A stretch of DNA of 64,000 nt, from contig NZ_JACIHE010000026.1 in NCBI RefSeq assembly GCF_014198245.1, positions 25,719-89,718 of the forward strand, given 5' to 3'. Positions 1 through 8,386 of the stretch are shown here, piece by piece. Each line of letters starts with the position of its first letter. Positions within the stretch are counted from its first letter, which is position 1. Source of the stretch: Bradyrhizobium sp. cir1 (GTDB lineage: Bacteria; Pseudomonadota; Alphaproteobacteria; Rhizobiales; Xanthobacteraceae). The position numbers and the translations under genes are program-made. The notes beneath the pieces were generated by a model. It worked only from the letters and a program-made list of their open reading frames with translations. It had not been told where the DNA came from and made no database searches.

Positions 1-407
1 CGGAGCCAGGACAAAGGCGGCGACGGACGCGAGATATGTGGCGGCATCACTGAAGGGCGCGAAGCAATCGCTGACGATTGATTTAAGTCGGTGGGCAAGG
101 GAGGCTGCGCGGATTGCCCGACGTCCGATGGCATTGGTAATCCAATGTCTGCCGCCGACCGAAAGCTTCCGGCTCATCAAGCCCCCCTGCCGGTTCTTCC
201 CGACTGGCGACATTGGATTGCACGCCAGCCGCGTGCGCGAATCAGCACGCAACCGACATTTCCGCCGCAAATGCGCCAGCGTGTCTGCCCTCTAACGGGT
301 ATATGGACACTCCTACAACCTCTGGAATATGATTTATTTGCCGTGCAACTGCGTGACGGAAAGGGCGCGGCTCCGATCGTCGCTTGAACGTATGGAATTG
401 ATCCAGC
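1..407. other. Intergenic or unresolved left edge, no convincing gene
   Basis: Short reading frames are present here, but none has a recognisable domain or a clear ribosome binding site, and they overlap one another. The segment directly before the Crp/Fnr gene at 408 is somewhat A+T-richer (about 300-350) and probably carries its promoter. No defined operator was identified. Confidence 0.4.
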
Positions 408-1118
408 ATGACCGCGAGCGGCCGCCCGCCCAATCAGTTGCTGCAAATGCTCGACGCGGCAGATTTCGATCGGCTGCGCCCCCATCTGGCGACAGTCGAA
501 ATGGTCAGGGAATCTGTCCTGGGCGAGGCCGGCGCGGCGCTGAGATACGTCTACTTCCCGCACGGCGGTTCCGTTTCGATCTCGGTGAGCTTGTCCGAAG
601 GACAGACGATCGAGGTCGCGATGCTGGGACGCGACAGCGTCGTCGGCGGCGGCGCGGCGCTTGCCGACGGCATCGCACCGGCGGACGCGGTCGTGCTCTT
701 CCCCGGCAGGGCTTCCACGCTGGAAGTCGCAGCATTCCGGACGATCGCCGCCGCAAGCCTGCCGTTTCGAAGCCTGATGATACGCCATGAGCAGGTCCTG
801 CTTGTGCATGCGCAGCAGTCGTTGCTCTGCAATACGCTGCATCCGGTCGGGGCGCGACTGGCGCGCTGGCTGCTCAGAGCCCGCGATCTGTCCGACGGCG
901 CAAGCCTTCCGCTGACACAGGAAGCGCTGGCGCAGATGATGGGCGTGCGGCGCAACGCCATCTCCCTCGTTGCGCATGCGCTGCAGCGGTCCGGCGTCAT
1001 TCGCTACACCCGCGGCCAGATCGAAATCGTCGATCTGCCCGCGCTGAAAGCTAAGTCCTGCGACTGCTATTCGGCGGTCAAGGCGTCGCATTCGCGCCTG
1101 CTCGGAGCGCCGCAGTGA
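408..1118 (+). CDS. Crp/Fnr family transcriptional regulator (first of a tandem pair)
   Basis: This 236-residue cytoplasmic DNA-binding protein has a cyclic-nucleotide-binding-like beta-barrel at about residues 15-120 and a C-terminal winged helix at about 165-215. The recognition-helix region includes LTQEALAQMMGVRRNAIS, typical of the Crp/Fnr superfamily. The N-terminal Cys cluster that holds an Fe-S centre in Fnr is absent, so direct oxygen sensing by that route is unlikely. The next gene downstream encodes a close relative: both share the PHRG/PHGG-type turn, the QxAMxGRDSV-like segment and a Cys-x-Cys-Tyr tail. The ligand and regulon are unknown. The start at 408 has no strong Shine-Dalgarno sequence, so the exact start is moderately uncertain. 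Confidence 0.88.
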   Translation: MTASGRPPNQLLQMLDAADFDRLRPHLATVEMVRESVLGEAGAALRYVYFPHGGSVSISVSLSEGQTIEVAMLGRDSVVGGGAALADGIAPADAVVLFPGRASTLEVAAFRTIAAASLPFRSLMIRHEQVLLVHAQQSLLCNTLHPVGARLARWLLRARDLSDGASLPLTQEALAQMMGVRRNAISLVAHALQRSGVIRYTRGQIEIVDLPALKAKSCDCYSAVKASHSRLLGAPQ

Positions 1119-1308
1119 CGCGAGCCGGGCGCGGCCACCTGCATGCCGCGGTGAGCACAGTGCCGCAGGAGCGATCGTTGCACCCCGGACATCTTGTCCC
1201 AATTGCCAATATATCCCGACGTGAACATGATGGAACTTGCCCGTGTCGGGAGGAATTTCGCTTGCCGCGACTCACCGATGCAGGAGACGGGAGGCAGCTT
1301 TGGAAACG

Positions 1309-2007
1309 ATGGTGCGCCCATCCAACGGTTTCCTGTCCGCGCTGTCGGCGGACGATTATGACCTGCTCCGCCCATACCTGCGCACGGTCGAACTGCCGCA
1401 TGAGGCCGTGCTGGTCGAAGCCGGCGAGACGCTCACGCGCGCCTACTTTCCGCACCGCGGCGTCATCTCGCTGGTGGTGAAGCTTGCCAAGGGCGAGCAT
1501 GTGCAGGTCGCCATGATCGGCCGCGACAGCGTGCTCGGCGCGCTCTCGGCCATGGGCGATGCATGCGCACTGAGTACGGCGATCGTGCTGGTTCCCGGCA
1601 CCGCATCCGTGATGGATCTCGACCGGCTGCGCGGCGCGGCCGACCAGAGCGGGACCCTGCGCACCTTGCTGACGCGCCACGGGCTGGCGGTCTACGCGCA
1701 GGTCCAGCAGACCGCGGGCTGCAACGCCGCCCATCCCGTGGAATCGCGGCTGTCGCGCTGCCTGTTGCACACCCATGATCTGTCGGGCGACTACCGGCTG
1801 CTGCTGACCCAGGAGGCGATGGCGCAGATGATCGGAGCGCGGCGCAACAGCGTGTCGCTGGTCGCCAATACCTTGCAGCATGCCAATTTCATCCACTACA
1901 GCCGCGGGCACATCCAGATCCTGAACCTGGAGGGCCTGCGCCAGACGGCGTGCGAGTGCTACGCCACCGTGAAGGCCCAGTATGACCGGCTGCTCGGCCA
2001 ACGCTGA
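1309..2007 (+). CDS. Crp/Fnr family transcriptional regulator (second of a tandem pair)
   Basis: This protein of about 232 residues has an N-terminal effector barrel and a C-terminal helix-turn-helix containing LTQEAMAQMIGARRNSVS. It is a clear paralogue of the upstream gene and resembles it along its whole length, including the CECYATVK tail, so the pair likely arose by tandem duplication. A GGGAGG motif at 1289-1294 precedes both a TTG at 1300 and an ATG at 1309. ATG 1309 was chosen because family similarity begins just after it, but TTG 1300 has tighter spacing and remains possible. Longer in-frame extension towards 1237 lacks family similarity. The sensed signal cannot be deduced. Confidence 0.87.
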   Translation: MVRPSNGFLSALSADDYDLLRPYLRTVELPHEAVLVEAGETLTRAYFPHRGVISLVVKLAKGEHVQVAMIGRDSVLGALSAMGDACALSTAIVLVPGTASVMDLDRLRGAADQSGTLRTLLTRHGLAVYAQVQQTAGCNAAHPVESRLSRCLLHTHDLSGDYRLLLTQEAMAQMIGARRNSVSLVANTLQHANFIHYSRGHIQILNLEGLRQTACECYATVKAQYDRLLGQR

Positions 2008-2153
2008 GGGGCACGTGGTAAACCTGCGGCTAACGGCGGGCCGCAAACACCTTCCGTCCCGCTACCGGAACTGAAATTCAGATGCCGTAGACACGGGGCG
2101 AGCCGCGCGCCGCATGCGCCGCGCGACCAACGAACCGTGACCAAGGCGAGACC

Positions 2154-2531
2154 ATGTTTGACGTCACCGTTACGCCCGCGCAGGGAACCTTCGATGCCGA
2201 ACCCGCGCGTGAGCCGGGCGCGTACGCGGCGCTGGTGCGCGAGATCGGCGAGGACGGCGCCGGTGAAGTGCGCGCCGTGTTCTGGAGCGAGACCTGCGCG
2301 CGCCTGCAGCTGTTCCGCACGCTCTCGCTGGCGCAGCAGCACGCCAAGATCGCGCGCGAAGCCCATTCGCTGAAGAGCGCGGCGGGAACGTTCGGCTATG
2401 TTAGGCTCGCGGCGCTGGCGTTGCGGCTGGAGAAGACCGCGGAGACACTGGGCGATGCCGAATTCCGCGAACTCTTGAAGCAGATGGACGCCGCCTACGA
2501 AGCCGCGCGCGCGCAGGAGCCGCAAGGCTAG
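2154..2531 (+). CDS. Hpt (histidine phosphotransfer) domain protein
   Basis: The 125-residue protein is mostly a single four-helix Hpt domain. The phosphoacceptor motif AHSLKSAAGTFG, with the key His near residue 65, sits in the expected helix and is followed by an amphipathic LAALALRLEKTAE helix. Such proteins relay phosphate between a hybrid histidine kinase and a response regulator. No hybrid kinase is adjacent, so the partner is elsewhere in the genome. An AAGGCGAG ribosome binding site precedes ATG 2154. The first roughly 30 residues look like an unstructured leader. Confidence 0.85.
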   Translation: MFDVTVTPAQGTFDAEPAREPGAYAALVREIGEDGAGEVRAVFWSETCARLQLFRTLSLAQQHAKIAREAHSLKSAAGTFGYVRLAALALRLEKTAETLGDAEFRELLKQMDAAYEAARAQEPQG

Positions 2532-2630
2532 CGCGGGCCGCGCTAAACCCGCCGTACTTCTACGGTTTGTGATTTTTAGAGATGGCTAATCATAGGTGGC
2601 GATAGTCGCGGGAAACCAGGAGGGTTTTCC

Positions 2631-2879
2631 ATGTTCACCTATGAGACTGCGGACCAGAAGGAAGTCCGTCGCTTCCGCATCGCCCAGTTCAACGGCCGGA
2701 TGGCGACCGTGAAATCCGGCGAGTCGACGGTGACTGGCTTCGTCCGCTCGGTGCTGGAGCAGGAATCGAGCGTCCCTCCGCGCTGGACCATCACGATCAT
2801 CCCGAACGCGCCGAAGGAAGAGCTCAAGCCGCTGCGGCCCACATCGCGCGCGCGTCCCTTCGCTGAAGATTATTTCTGA
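2631..2879 (+). CDS. Conserved-looking small hypothetical protein (82 aa)
   Basis: This 82-residue soluble protein has no signal peptide, membrane helix or recognisable domain. It is basic, ends in a proline/arginine-rich stretch and an acidic-aromatic tail (AEDYF), and contains a plausible beta-rich middle (VTGFVRSVLEQ, RWTITIIPN). A strong AGGAGGG Shine-Dalgarno sequence lies just before ATG 2631, which is the main reason to accept it. It converges on the LuxR gene with a 58-base gap. Function is unknown. Confidence 0.7.
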   Translation: MFTYETADQKEVRRFRIAQFNGRMATVKSGESTVTGFVRSVLEQESSVPPRWTITIIPNAPKEELKPLRPTSRARPFAEDYF

Positions 2880-2899
2880 CCGTCGATCGGGCTTCTCCA

Positions 2900-2922
2900 G
2901 CCCCCGCGCCGCCGGCGGCGGG
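2900..2922. terminator. GC-rich palindrome between convergent genes
   Basis: A perfect 12-base palindrome GCCGCCGGCGGC at 2908-2919, extended by flanking C/G pairs, lies between the convergent stops at 2879 and 2938. There is no following T-run, so it may act as a weak or Rho-assisted bidirectional terminator. The role is inferred from position. Confidence 0.35.
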
Positions 2923-2937
2923 CGCAAGACAAGAACC

Positions 2938-3561
2938 TCAATCGATCGAATGCAGCAGCGCCGCGCGGACGAGATCCGCGGTGTTGCGCGCACCCAGCTT
3001 GCGCATCGCCTCGGCGCGATGGCTCTCGAAGGTGCGCGGGCTGATCTGCATCCGAAGCGCACCCTGCTTGTTCGAATACCCCTCGCTGATCAGGCGGAGC
3101 ACCTCGCGTTCGCGCTTGGTCAGCCGCTTCTGGCCCGACAGGCCGATCAGTTCGGCGCTCGGCACGCGCTGGGCTTGCTGTGCGCGCGGGGCGTTCGGTT
3201 CTGCGTCTTCGATCCGGGACGGAATCGGCAGGGCACCCTTGTGGGGACCGGCAAGCTGCTTGACCAGGCCGCAGACGCGCTCGGTCTGCGTCAGCGCATT
3301 CTCCACCACCCGCTGCAGATAGGCACGGTCGGCCGTGACAGGCGCGAGCTGATCGCTGTGATGCTTGATCTCGCCCATGTAGAGCAGGAGCGCAGTCAGG
3401 GGACCGTTGAGCTCGCGGGCGATGGCGGCCGCCATTTCGTCGGCCGCCTTGGCCCGGGCGGCGTTCAGGCGGACGAAATCAAGCTCTTCAGCTGGAGCAG
3501 TGCTGCTTTCGTACCTTTCAGACGGCCGCGAATCGGCGGCCGTATCATTCTGTGACCCCAT
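2938..3561 (-). CDS. LuxR-type regulator fused to a degenerate histidine-kinase dimerisation domain
   Basis: This 207-residue protein has an N-terminal helical region at about residues 35-95 that matches a kinase DHp domain (ARELNGPLTALLLYMGEIK). The usual phospho-accepting His in the xHE-L-N-x-PLT motif is replaced by Arg. A LuxR/FixJ helix-turn-helix follows at about 145-205 (LTKREREVLRLISEGYSNKQ, then a recognition helix with ESHRAEAMRKLGA). No receiver domain is present. It may dimerise through the dead kinase helix pair, or dock on a sensor kinase, while binding DNA. The architecture resembles short NwsB/FixJ-associated proteins of bradyrhizobia. The target genes are unknown. Confidence 0.8.
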   Translation of the reverse strand: MGSQNDTAADSRPSERYESSTAPAEELDFVRLNAARAKAADEMAAAIARELNGPLTALLLYMGEIKHHSDQLAPVTADRAYLQRVVENALTQTERVCGLVKQLAGPHKGALPIPSRIEDAEPNAPRAQQAQRVPSAELIGLSGQKRLTKREREVLRLISEGYSNKQGALRMQISPRTFESHRAEAMRKLGARNTADLVRAALLHSID

Positions 3562-3899
3562 GTGACCTGTTTAGCGGAACCGGCGCCGGTCTGTGGTTAA
3601 CTTTCTGCTCCGTAAGACTACGGTGATTTTGGCGGTTTTGCGCTAAAACGTCGGCATCGGCACAATTTATGCTTGCGCAAGGCTTGCTTCGACCATGCAA
3701 AGGTTGAGAACTTCGCCCAAAACCCCGGCAAACAGTCCGAAGCTTCCTTGATCGCCGCCCCAGCCGGACGCCCGGCCCCCCGGATTTTACGGATTAATTA
3801 ACGGCGACTTGCTTCTCTAGGTCACGATTGAGAGCGCGCAAATGCCTCCATGCATTGGGCCGGTAGGCCAGCTGGAATCGTTGCGGAAGATTGCGTGCC
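3562..3899. other. Intergenic region between divergent genes
   Basis: About 340 bases separate the divergently oriented LuxR gene and the gene starting at 3900, so promoters for both are expected here. There are A+T-rich patches near 3600-3670 and 3790-3800. No gene or clear operator palindrome was recognised. Confidence 0.4.
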
Positions 3900-5063
3900 A
3901 TGAACGAGATCGATCGGCTGTCGGAATTCCTGCAGAGGCTCACGCCGCTGTCGCGCAGCTGTCTGCTCAGCGAGCTCGAGCGACTTGAGCTGTGCGGCAT
4001 CGACATGCCCGGCTCGGCCGAGGTGCTGGCGCGCCTGCGCGCCGAATTTCGCAAGGACGGATCGACCCAGGCGCGCGCCACCAGCCCCTCGCGCTATTTC
4101 TTCGCGCCGCTCGAGCTGCTGCTGATCGACGGCGCGCCCGAGCATGCCAATGCGGGACGCATCTCGCGCAATACCCTCACCCCGATCTGGGAGTGGATCT
4201 GCCGCGACTTGCTGCCGACCATGGCGCGCGACTACATCAAGGCGATCAACGACCAGGTCGCCGCCAACAACCCGAAGGAAGTGCAAAAGATCGCATCGAG
4301 CTTCCAGACCAAGGTCGTCAAGGTGCTCGAGAACACCCTCGCCTCGGCCGAGAGCGCCGAGATCGCCCGCGGCAAGCTCGCGCAATACACGGCCTCGCAC
4401 ACCGCCTTCGACGACGTCAGGAAGATGCAGCATGTGCTGCGCGCCGGCGACGCGCTGCCGAAGTTCAACGAAAAGCTGCCCGAGAAGATCGCGAAGTTCG
4501 ACGACGGCCAGGTTGCCCAGATCACCGCGCAGCTCGATGCCTTCAGGAAGTCACATCCCGAGGCGCTGCCCTTCGCGCTGGCGCTGGTGGCACGGCGGCT
4601 GAAGACCTCCTGGCAATTGGTGCGCCTTGCCACCAAGGCCGCCGCGAGCAAGGCCGCGGCCGACGTCGCCGCCACGCCCTATTCTAGCGTCGTGCCCATG
4701 GTGCTCGACCGGCTCGACGACAAGCGCCTCGCTCTCAGGGTCGCGCTCCGGCACAACCGGGTGCTGGTCGCCCGCGACCTGCTGGCCGAGATCTACGACA
4801 CCGAATATGCGCTCAAGGTCCGCATCGACGGTATCGAGGCCAGCGAATGGGGCATCCGCCTCCAGCAATTGATGGACGCGATCGCAGCGCTGGTGTCCGC
4901 CGAGGTGAGCCGCTTCCCGTCCAATGTCGGCCACATCCTCGGCTCGCGCCGGCTGCGCAGCCACGACACGCTCGGCGGCAAGCTGACCTACCTCGCCTGG
5001 AAGGGGCGAGACGCCATGCAGGACGGCGCGGCCGCGTTTCGGAAGTTGATCGGGCAGACCTAG
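3900..5063 (+). CDS. Hypothetical protein, about 387 aa, largely helical
   Basis: The protein is soluble, with no signal peptide or membrane helix, and is predicted to be almost entirely alpha-helical with many Ala, Leu, Lys and Glu residues. No catalytic motif or named domain was recognised. ATG 3900 is preceded by GGAAG at 3885-3889 with good spacing; an in-frame TTG at 3891 is an alternative. It stands alone, with noncoding DNA on both sides. It looks like a real, well-maintained chromosomal gene because of consistent third-position G/C, but its function is unknown. Confidence 0.75.
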   Translation: MNEIDRLSEFLQRLTPLSRSCLLSELERLELCGIDMPGSAEVLARLRAEFRKDGSTQARATSPSRYFFAPLELLLIDGAPEHANAGRISRNTLTPIWEWICRDLLPTMARDYIKAINDQVAANNPKEVQKIASSFQTKVVKVLENTLASAESAEIARGKLAQYTASHTAFDDVRKMQHVLRAGDALPKFNEKLPEKIAKFDDGQVAQITAQLDAFRKSHPEALPFALALVARRLKTSWQLVRLATKAAASKAAADVAATPYSSVVPMVLDRLDDKRLALRVALRHNRVLVARDLLAEIYDTEYALKVRIDGIEASEWGIRLQQLMDAIAALVSAEVSRFPSNVGHILGSRRLRSHDTLGGKLTYLAWKGRDAMQDGAAAFRKLIGQT

Positions 5064-5412
5064 ATCCGGGTTCGGCCGCGAAGGGCCATGGAGCGTGGCT
5101 AACGCGGCAGGCACAGGAAGCGACCCATAAATCGCCCTGACAGCACCAATCTGAACCACCAATACATCATTCGCCGCATCGACATAGCTGTAATCCTCGA
5201 CAGCCCACCACCGGCTACGCGGACCATTAGCGCCGTTGCAGCAATGCACATGTGATCTGCTTCACACGCGCGCCGTCTGGCCCGCGCGCATTGTCGCAGA
5301 ACCGTCACGAGCGAAGCCGGAACATGCGCGCATCGCGCGAAAATGAGTTCTGCGGCCATGCCATCGCTCCTATCCTCCGATGCATCGCATGAGCATTGGG
5401 AAGGAAGCCGTG
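5064..5412. other. Intergenic region containing a Crp-like palindrome
   Basis: This stretch of about 350 bases has no convincing gene. It contains the TGTGA-N6-TCACA palindrome listed separately and the ribosome binding site AAGGAAG (5401-5407) of the next gene. Confidence 0.5.
5251..5266. promoter_or_regulatory. Crp-like operator TGTGA-N6-TCACA
   Basis: The bases TGTGA at 5251-5255 and TCACA at 5262-5266 form a perfect two-fold symmetric half-site pair with a six-base spacer, identical to the core Crp consensus. It lies about 147 bases upstream of the small exported-protein gene at 5413. It could be bound by a Crp/Fnr-family protein; two such regulators are encoded at the left of the window, but a link to them is only inference. 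Confidence 0.45.
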
Positions 5413-5832
5413 ATGAGCCGACGGATATGGACGATGTCTGCCCTGCTGACGGTGGCGCTGGCGCTGACATCGACGACGATGGCGCAGACGTCGCCGCCGC
5501 AGGGCAATGCGGCGCCGACCGCGGACGATGCGGTGCTGCTCACCATCTTCTTCAAGCACGACCAGTCCCGCCCGTTGAACGAATTGAACGCGCAGCTCGA
5601 CAAGCAGGGCTTCCGCAAAGCGTTTCCGCCGCCCGGCATCGAGGTCGTGAGCTGGTACGTGATGATGGGCATCGGCCAAGTCGTCACGCTGCGCCTGCCG
5701 GCCTCGCGGCTGCGCGAAGTCAACCGCGTCGTCGAGGACACCGCGTGGGATCCCTACCGCACCGAGTTCTATCCGACCTACGACTACAAGGCGGTCGGGA
5801 TGGCTCAACACGACAAGGCCACAAGCAATTGA
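5413..5832 (+). CDS. Small exported protein of unknown function
   Basis: The protein of about 139 residues begins with a signal peptide: a basic start (MSRR), a hydrophobic core (MSALLTVALALTSTT) and a likely cleavage after TMA. The mature part is about 115 residues with a beta-rich centre and no cysteines, so it is probably a soluble periplasmic protein. ATG 5413 was chosen because AAGGAAG at 5401-5407 is well spaced and the signal peptide begins there. A Crp-like palindrome lies upstream at 5251. No domain was recognised. Confidence 0.75.
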   Translation: MSRRIWTMSALLTVALALTSTTMAQTSPPQGNAAPTADDAVLLTIFFKHDQSRPLNELNAQLDKQGFRKAFPPPGIEVVSWYVMMGIGQVVTLRLPASRLREVNRVVEDTAWDPYRTEFYPTYDYKAVGMAQHDKATSN

Positions 5833-6117
5833 GGCGTCCATTATTCAATTGGGCGAAACGCGAACGGCGTCGTCCTATTGCAGGACAGCGACCTCGCGCC
5901 CGCAACTCGCCGCGTCATTCGAGATTCTTCCGCGATGACGGCGTCACGCAGCCGTCATGTGTGGCCGGACGTAAAAACTTCTGCAACGAGATCCGAACAA
6001 TTTTAGACGTGGTGCGCGCTTTAACGTTACCCAGATAATTCAACAATCGGCTGAAGCTCTCCATATTTGAAACTGCTCCCGTCGCTAACACCGGTCGCGG
6101 AACGGGAGTGGTTTGCG

Positions 6118-7326
6118 ATGAACGATAAAATTGTTGAGCTCGCCGGACGAAGGCCAAAGACCTTCGGGCGGCGAAAGATGATGCCGCGCGCTTGCGTCGC
6201 CGACGGCAAGCGCCACCTGCGCGCCTTCCTCGCCGAAGTGCTGGAGGACCTCGGCTTCGTCACCAGCGAGTGCGCCAGCGCCGACGAGCTGCAGGCGATG
6301 CTGACCAATGAGCTGCCGGACCTGATCCTGCTCGGCATCGCCGCCGACGGCATCGAGCCCGGAAAATTCCTGGAGATATTGGTGCGCGAGTCCTTCGACG
6401 GCAAGGTTCTCGCCGTCGGCGCCCGCGAGTCGATCATCGTCAGGGCCGTGCAGCAGGTCGGCGAGGAATATGGCCTTGCCATGCTGCCGCCGCTGACCAC
6501 GCCCTTTGCCGCGGAGACGCTGCGCGAGCGCGTCGCGATGCTGCTGCCGGAGGAGCCGGCGCCGAGCCCGGCCGTGCATGTCGGCGAGGCCCTGCATGCC
6601 GGCTGGCTCGAGCTGTGGTACCAGCCCAAGATCGACGCGAGGACGCTGATCCGCAGCGGCGCCGAAGCGCTGGTGCGGATGCGGCATCCGACCTGGGGCG
6701 TGGTGCCGCCCGCCTATTTCATTCCCGAAGCGGACGATCCGCATCTGCGTAGCCTCTCGGAATTCGTGATCGAGCGCGCCGTGCAGGACTGGCACTATCT
6801 GCTGGAGCGGCAGGGCCCGGTCGATCTCTCGATCAACCTGCCGGCCTCCTACCTGAAGGAGCCGCAGGCCGTGCGCGATCTCTGCCGCCGCGTGCCGACG
6901 CATCCGGCCTTCGGCGGACTGACGGTCGAGATCGACAGCGAGGAGGCGATCCGCGACCTCGATCTCCTCGTCGAGGTCGCCCGCGAGGTGCGCCTGCACA
7001 ATGTCGGCTTGTCGATCGCCAATCTCGGCGCCAACTGGCCCTCGCTGATGGACCTCGGCAAGATCCCCTTTATCAAGCTCAAGGCGGACCGACACTTCGT
7101 CACCGGCAGCGGCGATGATCGGCTGAAGCGGACGGTGTGCCGCCACATCGTCGAGCTTGCACAAGGCTACGGCGTCGGCGCCATCGCCGAAGGCGTCGAG
7201 AGCCGCGCCGACCTCGTCGCCGCAAACGAGCTCGGCTTCGACCTCGTGCAGGGCTTCCTGTTCGGCAAGCCGATGCCGCTGAAGAAATTCGCCCGCTCGA
7301 CCGTGACGAAGACGGTGATGGGGTAA
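6118..7326 (+). CDS. Degenerate receiver-EAL domain protein
   Basis: The 402-residue protein has a receiver-like fold at about residues 20-145 and an EAL domain at about 160-395. The receiver lacks its phospho-acceptor: the position after the DLILL strand is Gly instead of Asp. In the EAL domain the signature Glu (GAEALVR), the Asn of LSINLPASYL, the Lys of IKLKADRHFV and the Glu of AIAEGVES are present. The loop-6 DDFG motif that binds catalytic metal is ANLG. The protein is therefore probably unable to hydrolyse cyclic-di-GMP and may bind it or a partner instead. ATG 6118 follows a GGGAG motif; an upstream in-frame TTG at 6067 is less likely. Confidence 0.85.
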   Translation: MNDKIVELAGRRPKTFGRRKMMPRACVADGKRHLRAFLAEVLEDLGFVTSECASADELQAMLTNELPDLILLGIAADGIEPGKFLEILVRESFDGKVLAVGARESIIVRAVQQVGEEYGLAMLPPLTTPFAAETLRERVAMLLPEEPAPSPAVHVGEALHAGWLELWYQPKIDARTLIRSGAEALVRMRHPTWGVVPPAYFIPEADDPHLRSLSEFVIERAVQDWHYLLERQGPVDLSINLPASYLKEPQAVRDLCRRVPTHPAFGGLTVEIDSEEAIRDLDLLVEVAREVRLHNVGLSIANLGANWPSLMDLGKIPFIKLKADRHFVTGSGDDRLKRTVCRHIVELAQGYGVGAIAEGVESRADLVAANELGFDLVQGFLFGKPMPLKKFARSTVTKTVMG

Positions 7327-7442
7327 GCTCGCTCGCGGCGCTCGAACTCCGTCGCTCCATTGACGATCGCTGTGGAGCGATTCCGTCGTGCCGCGCGCGC
7401 TGTCGCGAATCTCGCGCGCGGCACGCAAGGCAATTCGCACGA

Positions 7443-8291
7443 CTACGCAATGGCCGCGCTGATTTCTGTCGCCGAACGCAAGATGTCCGGCTCGTCATGG
7501 CGGGTCCCGGCCCGGCCGACGTGAAGTGCAAAGCCGCTCAGGCCTGGATCCCCCAGTCCTGAGCGCAGCTGCATGCTGGGAATCAGGTAGTCATCGCCGT
7601 TCTGGCGCCGATACGCAATGGGCGAGGTCGTCGCAAGCGTGCTCATCCTCTCGTGCAGACGCGCCGCAATCGCCGCGAAAGCTACCTCGTCGAGCTTGTC
7701 GGACTTATAGACGACGAACGGCGGAAGCACGTCATATCCCGGGTAATACAGAATGCCGTGATTGATCGGAAACAGCAGGTCGTCGATCGGCCCGTTGATC
7801 CCGCGGGCCGAATAATGCTCCTGCCATCCACCTGCCGTCACGATCAGCATCGCGCGTTTGCCTGCTAGCGTCCCCTCGCCGTAACGATCTCCCCATCGCT
7901 TGTCGCTATGTTCACCGACACCGTATGCGAAGCCGTAGGCAAACACGCGGTCGACCCAGCCCTTGAGGATCGCCGGCATGCTGAACCACCACAGTGGAAA
8001 TTGCAGGATCAGCACGTCCGCCCACAGCAGCTTCTCGATCTCGCTTTTGACGTCGGCGGTCAATGTGCCCGCCTCGAACGCCTGCTTGGACGCGGCGGCG
8101 GGCGCAAGCCGGGCATCGCTTGGAAGCGACGGGAAGTCCGCGCGGTCGACCTCCGATTTCCAGCTCTGGGCATAGAGATCCGACACCCGCACGCCGTGGC
8201 CCTGCGCCTCGAGCGCCTTGACGGCAACATCCCGCAATGCGCCGCTCAGCGAGCGCGGCTCGGGATGAGCGAAAACAATCAACACTTTCAT
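7443..8291 (-). CDS. NAD(P)H-quinone oxidoreductase, flavodoxin-like fold
   Basis: This cytoplasmic flavoenzyme of about 282 residues belongs to the NQO1/MdaB-type family, which reduces quinones with NAD(P)H using bound FAD or FMN. Evidence is the N-terminal strand MKVLIVFAHPEPRS (phosphate-binding loop), the LILQFPLWWFSMPAILKGWVDRVF segment, broken here as QFPLWWFSMPA then KGWVDRVF, typical of the family, and a TAGG-type loop at about 150. It is divergent from a LysR regulator that starts 95 bases away, the usual arrangement for a regulator controlling its neighbour. The start at 8291 begins the conserved strand; 8300 is an in-frame alternative. Confidence 0.88.
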   Translation of the reverse strand: MKVLIVFAHPEPRSLSGALRDVAVKALEAQGHGVRVSDLYAQSWKSEVDRADFPSLPSDARLAPAAASKQAFEAGTLTADVKSEIEKLLWADVLILQFPLWWFSMPAILKGWVDRVFAYGFAYGVGEHSDKRWGDRYGEGTLAGKRAMLIVTAGGWQEHYSARGINGPIDDLLFPINHGILYYPGYDVLPPFVVYKSDKLDEVAFAAIAARLHERMSTLATTSPIAYRRQNGDDYLIPSMQLRSGLGDPGLSGFALHVGRAGTRHDEPDILRSATEISAAIA

Positions 8292-8346
8292 GTTCGGCAC
8301 CGTCTGGTTGGAGGATTTCGCACAGCAGGTAGCGCGACGGGCCGCG

Positions 8347-8366
8347 ATTCGTTAGATGTAGCGAAT
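8347..8366. promoter_or_regulatory. Probable LysR-box in divergent promoter
   Basis: ATTCGTT at 8347-8353 and AGCGAAT at 8360-8366 form an inverted repeat with one mismatch, centred between the quinone reductase gene and the LysR gene. Its T-N11-A-like geometry and position fit a LysR-type operator controlling both genes. Confidence 0.45.
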
Positions 8367-8386
8367 GGATAAGATTATGCCGGAAA

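Noticed and set aside
177..1202. Minus-strand frame over the first Crp/Fnr gene
   Set aside because: Shadow frame of the regulator; no start signal and no domain.
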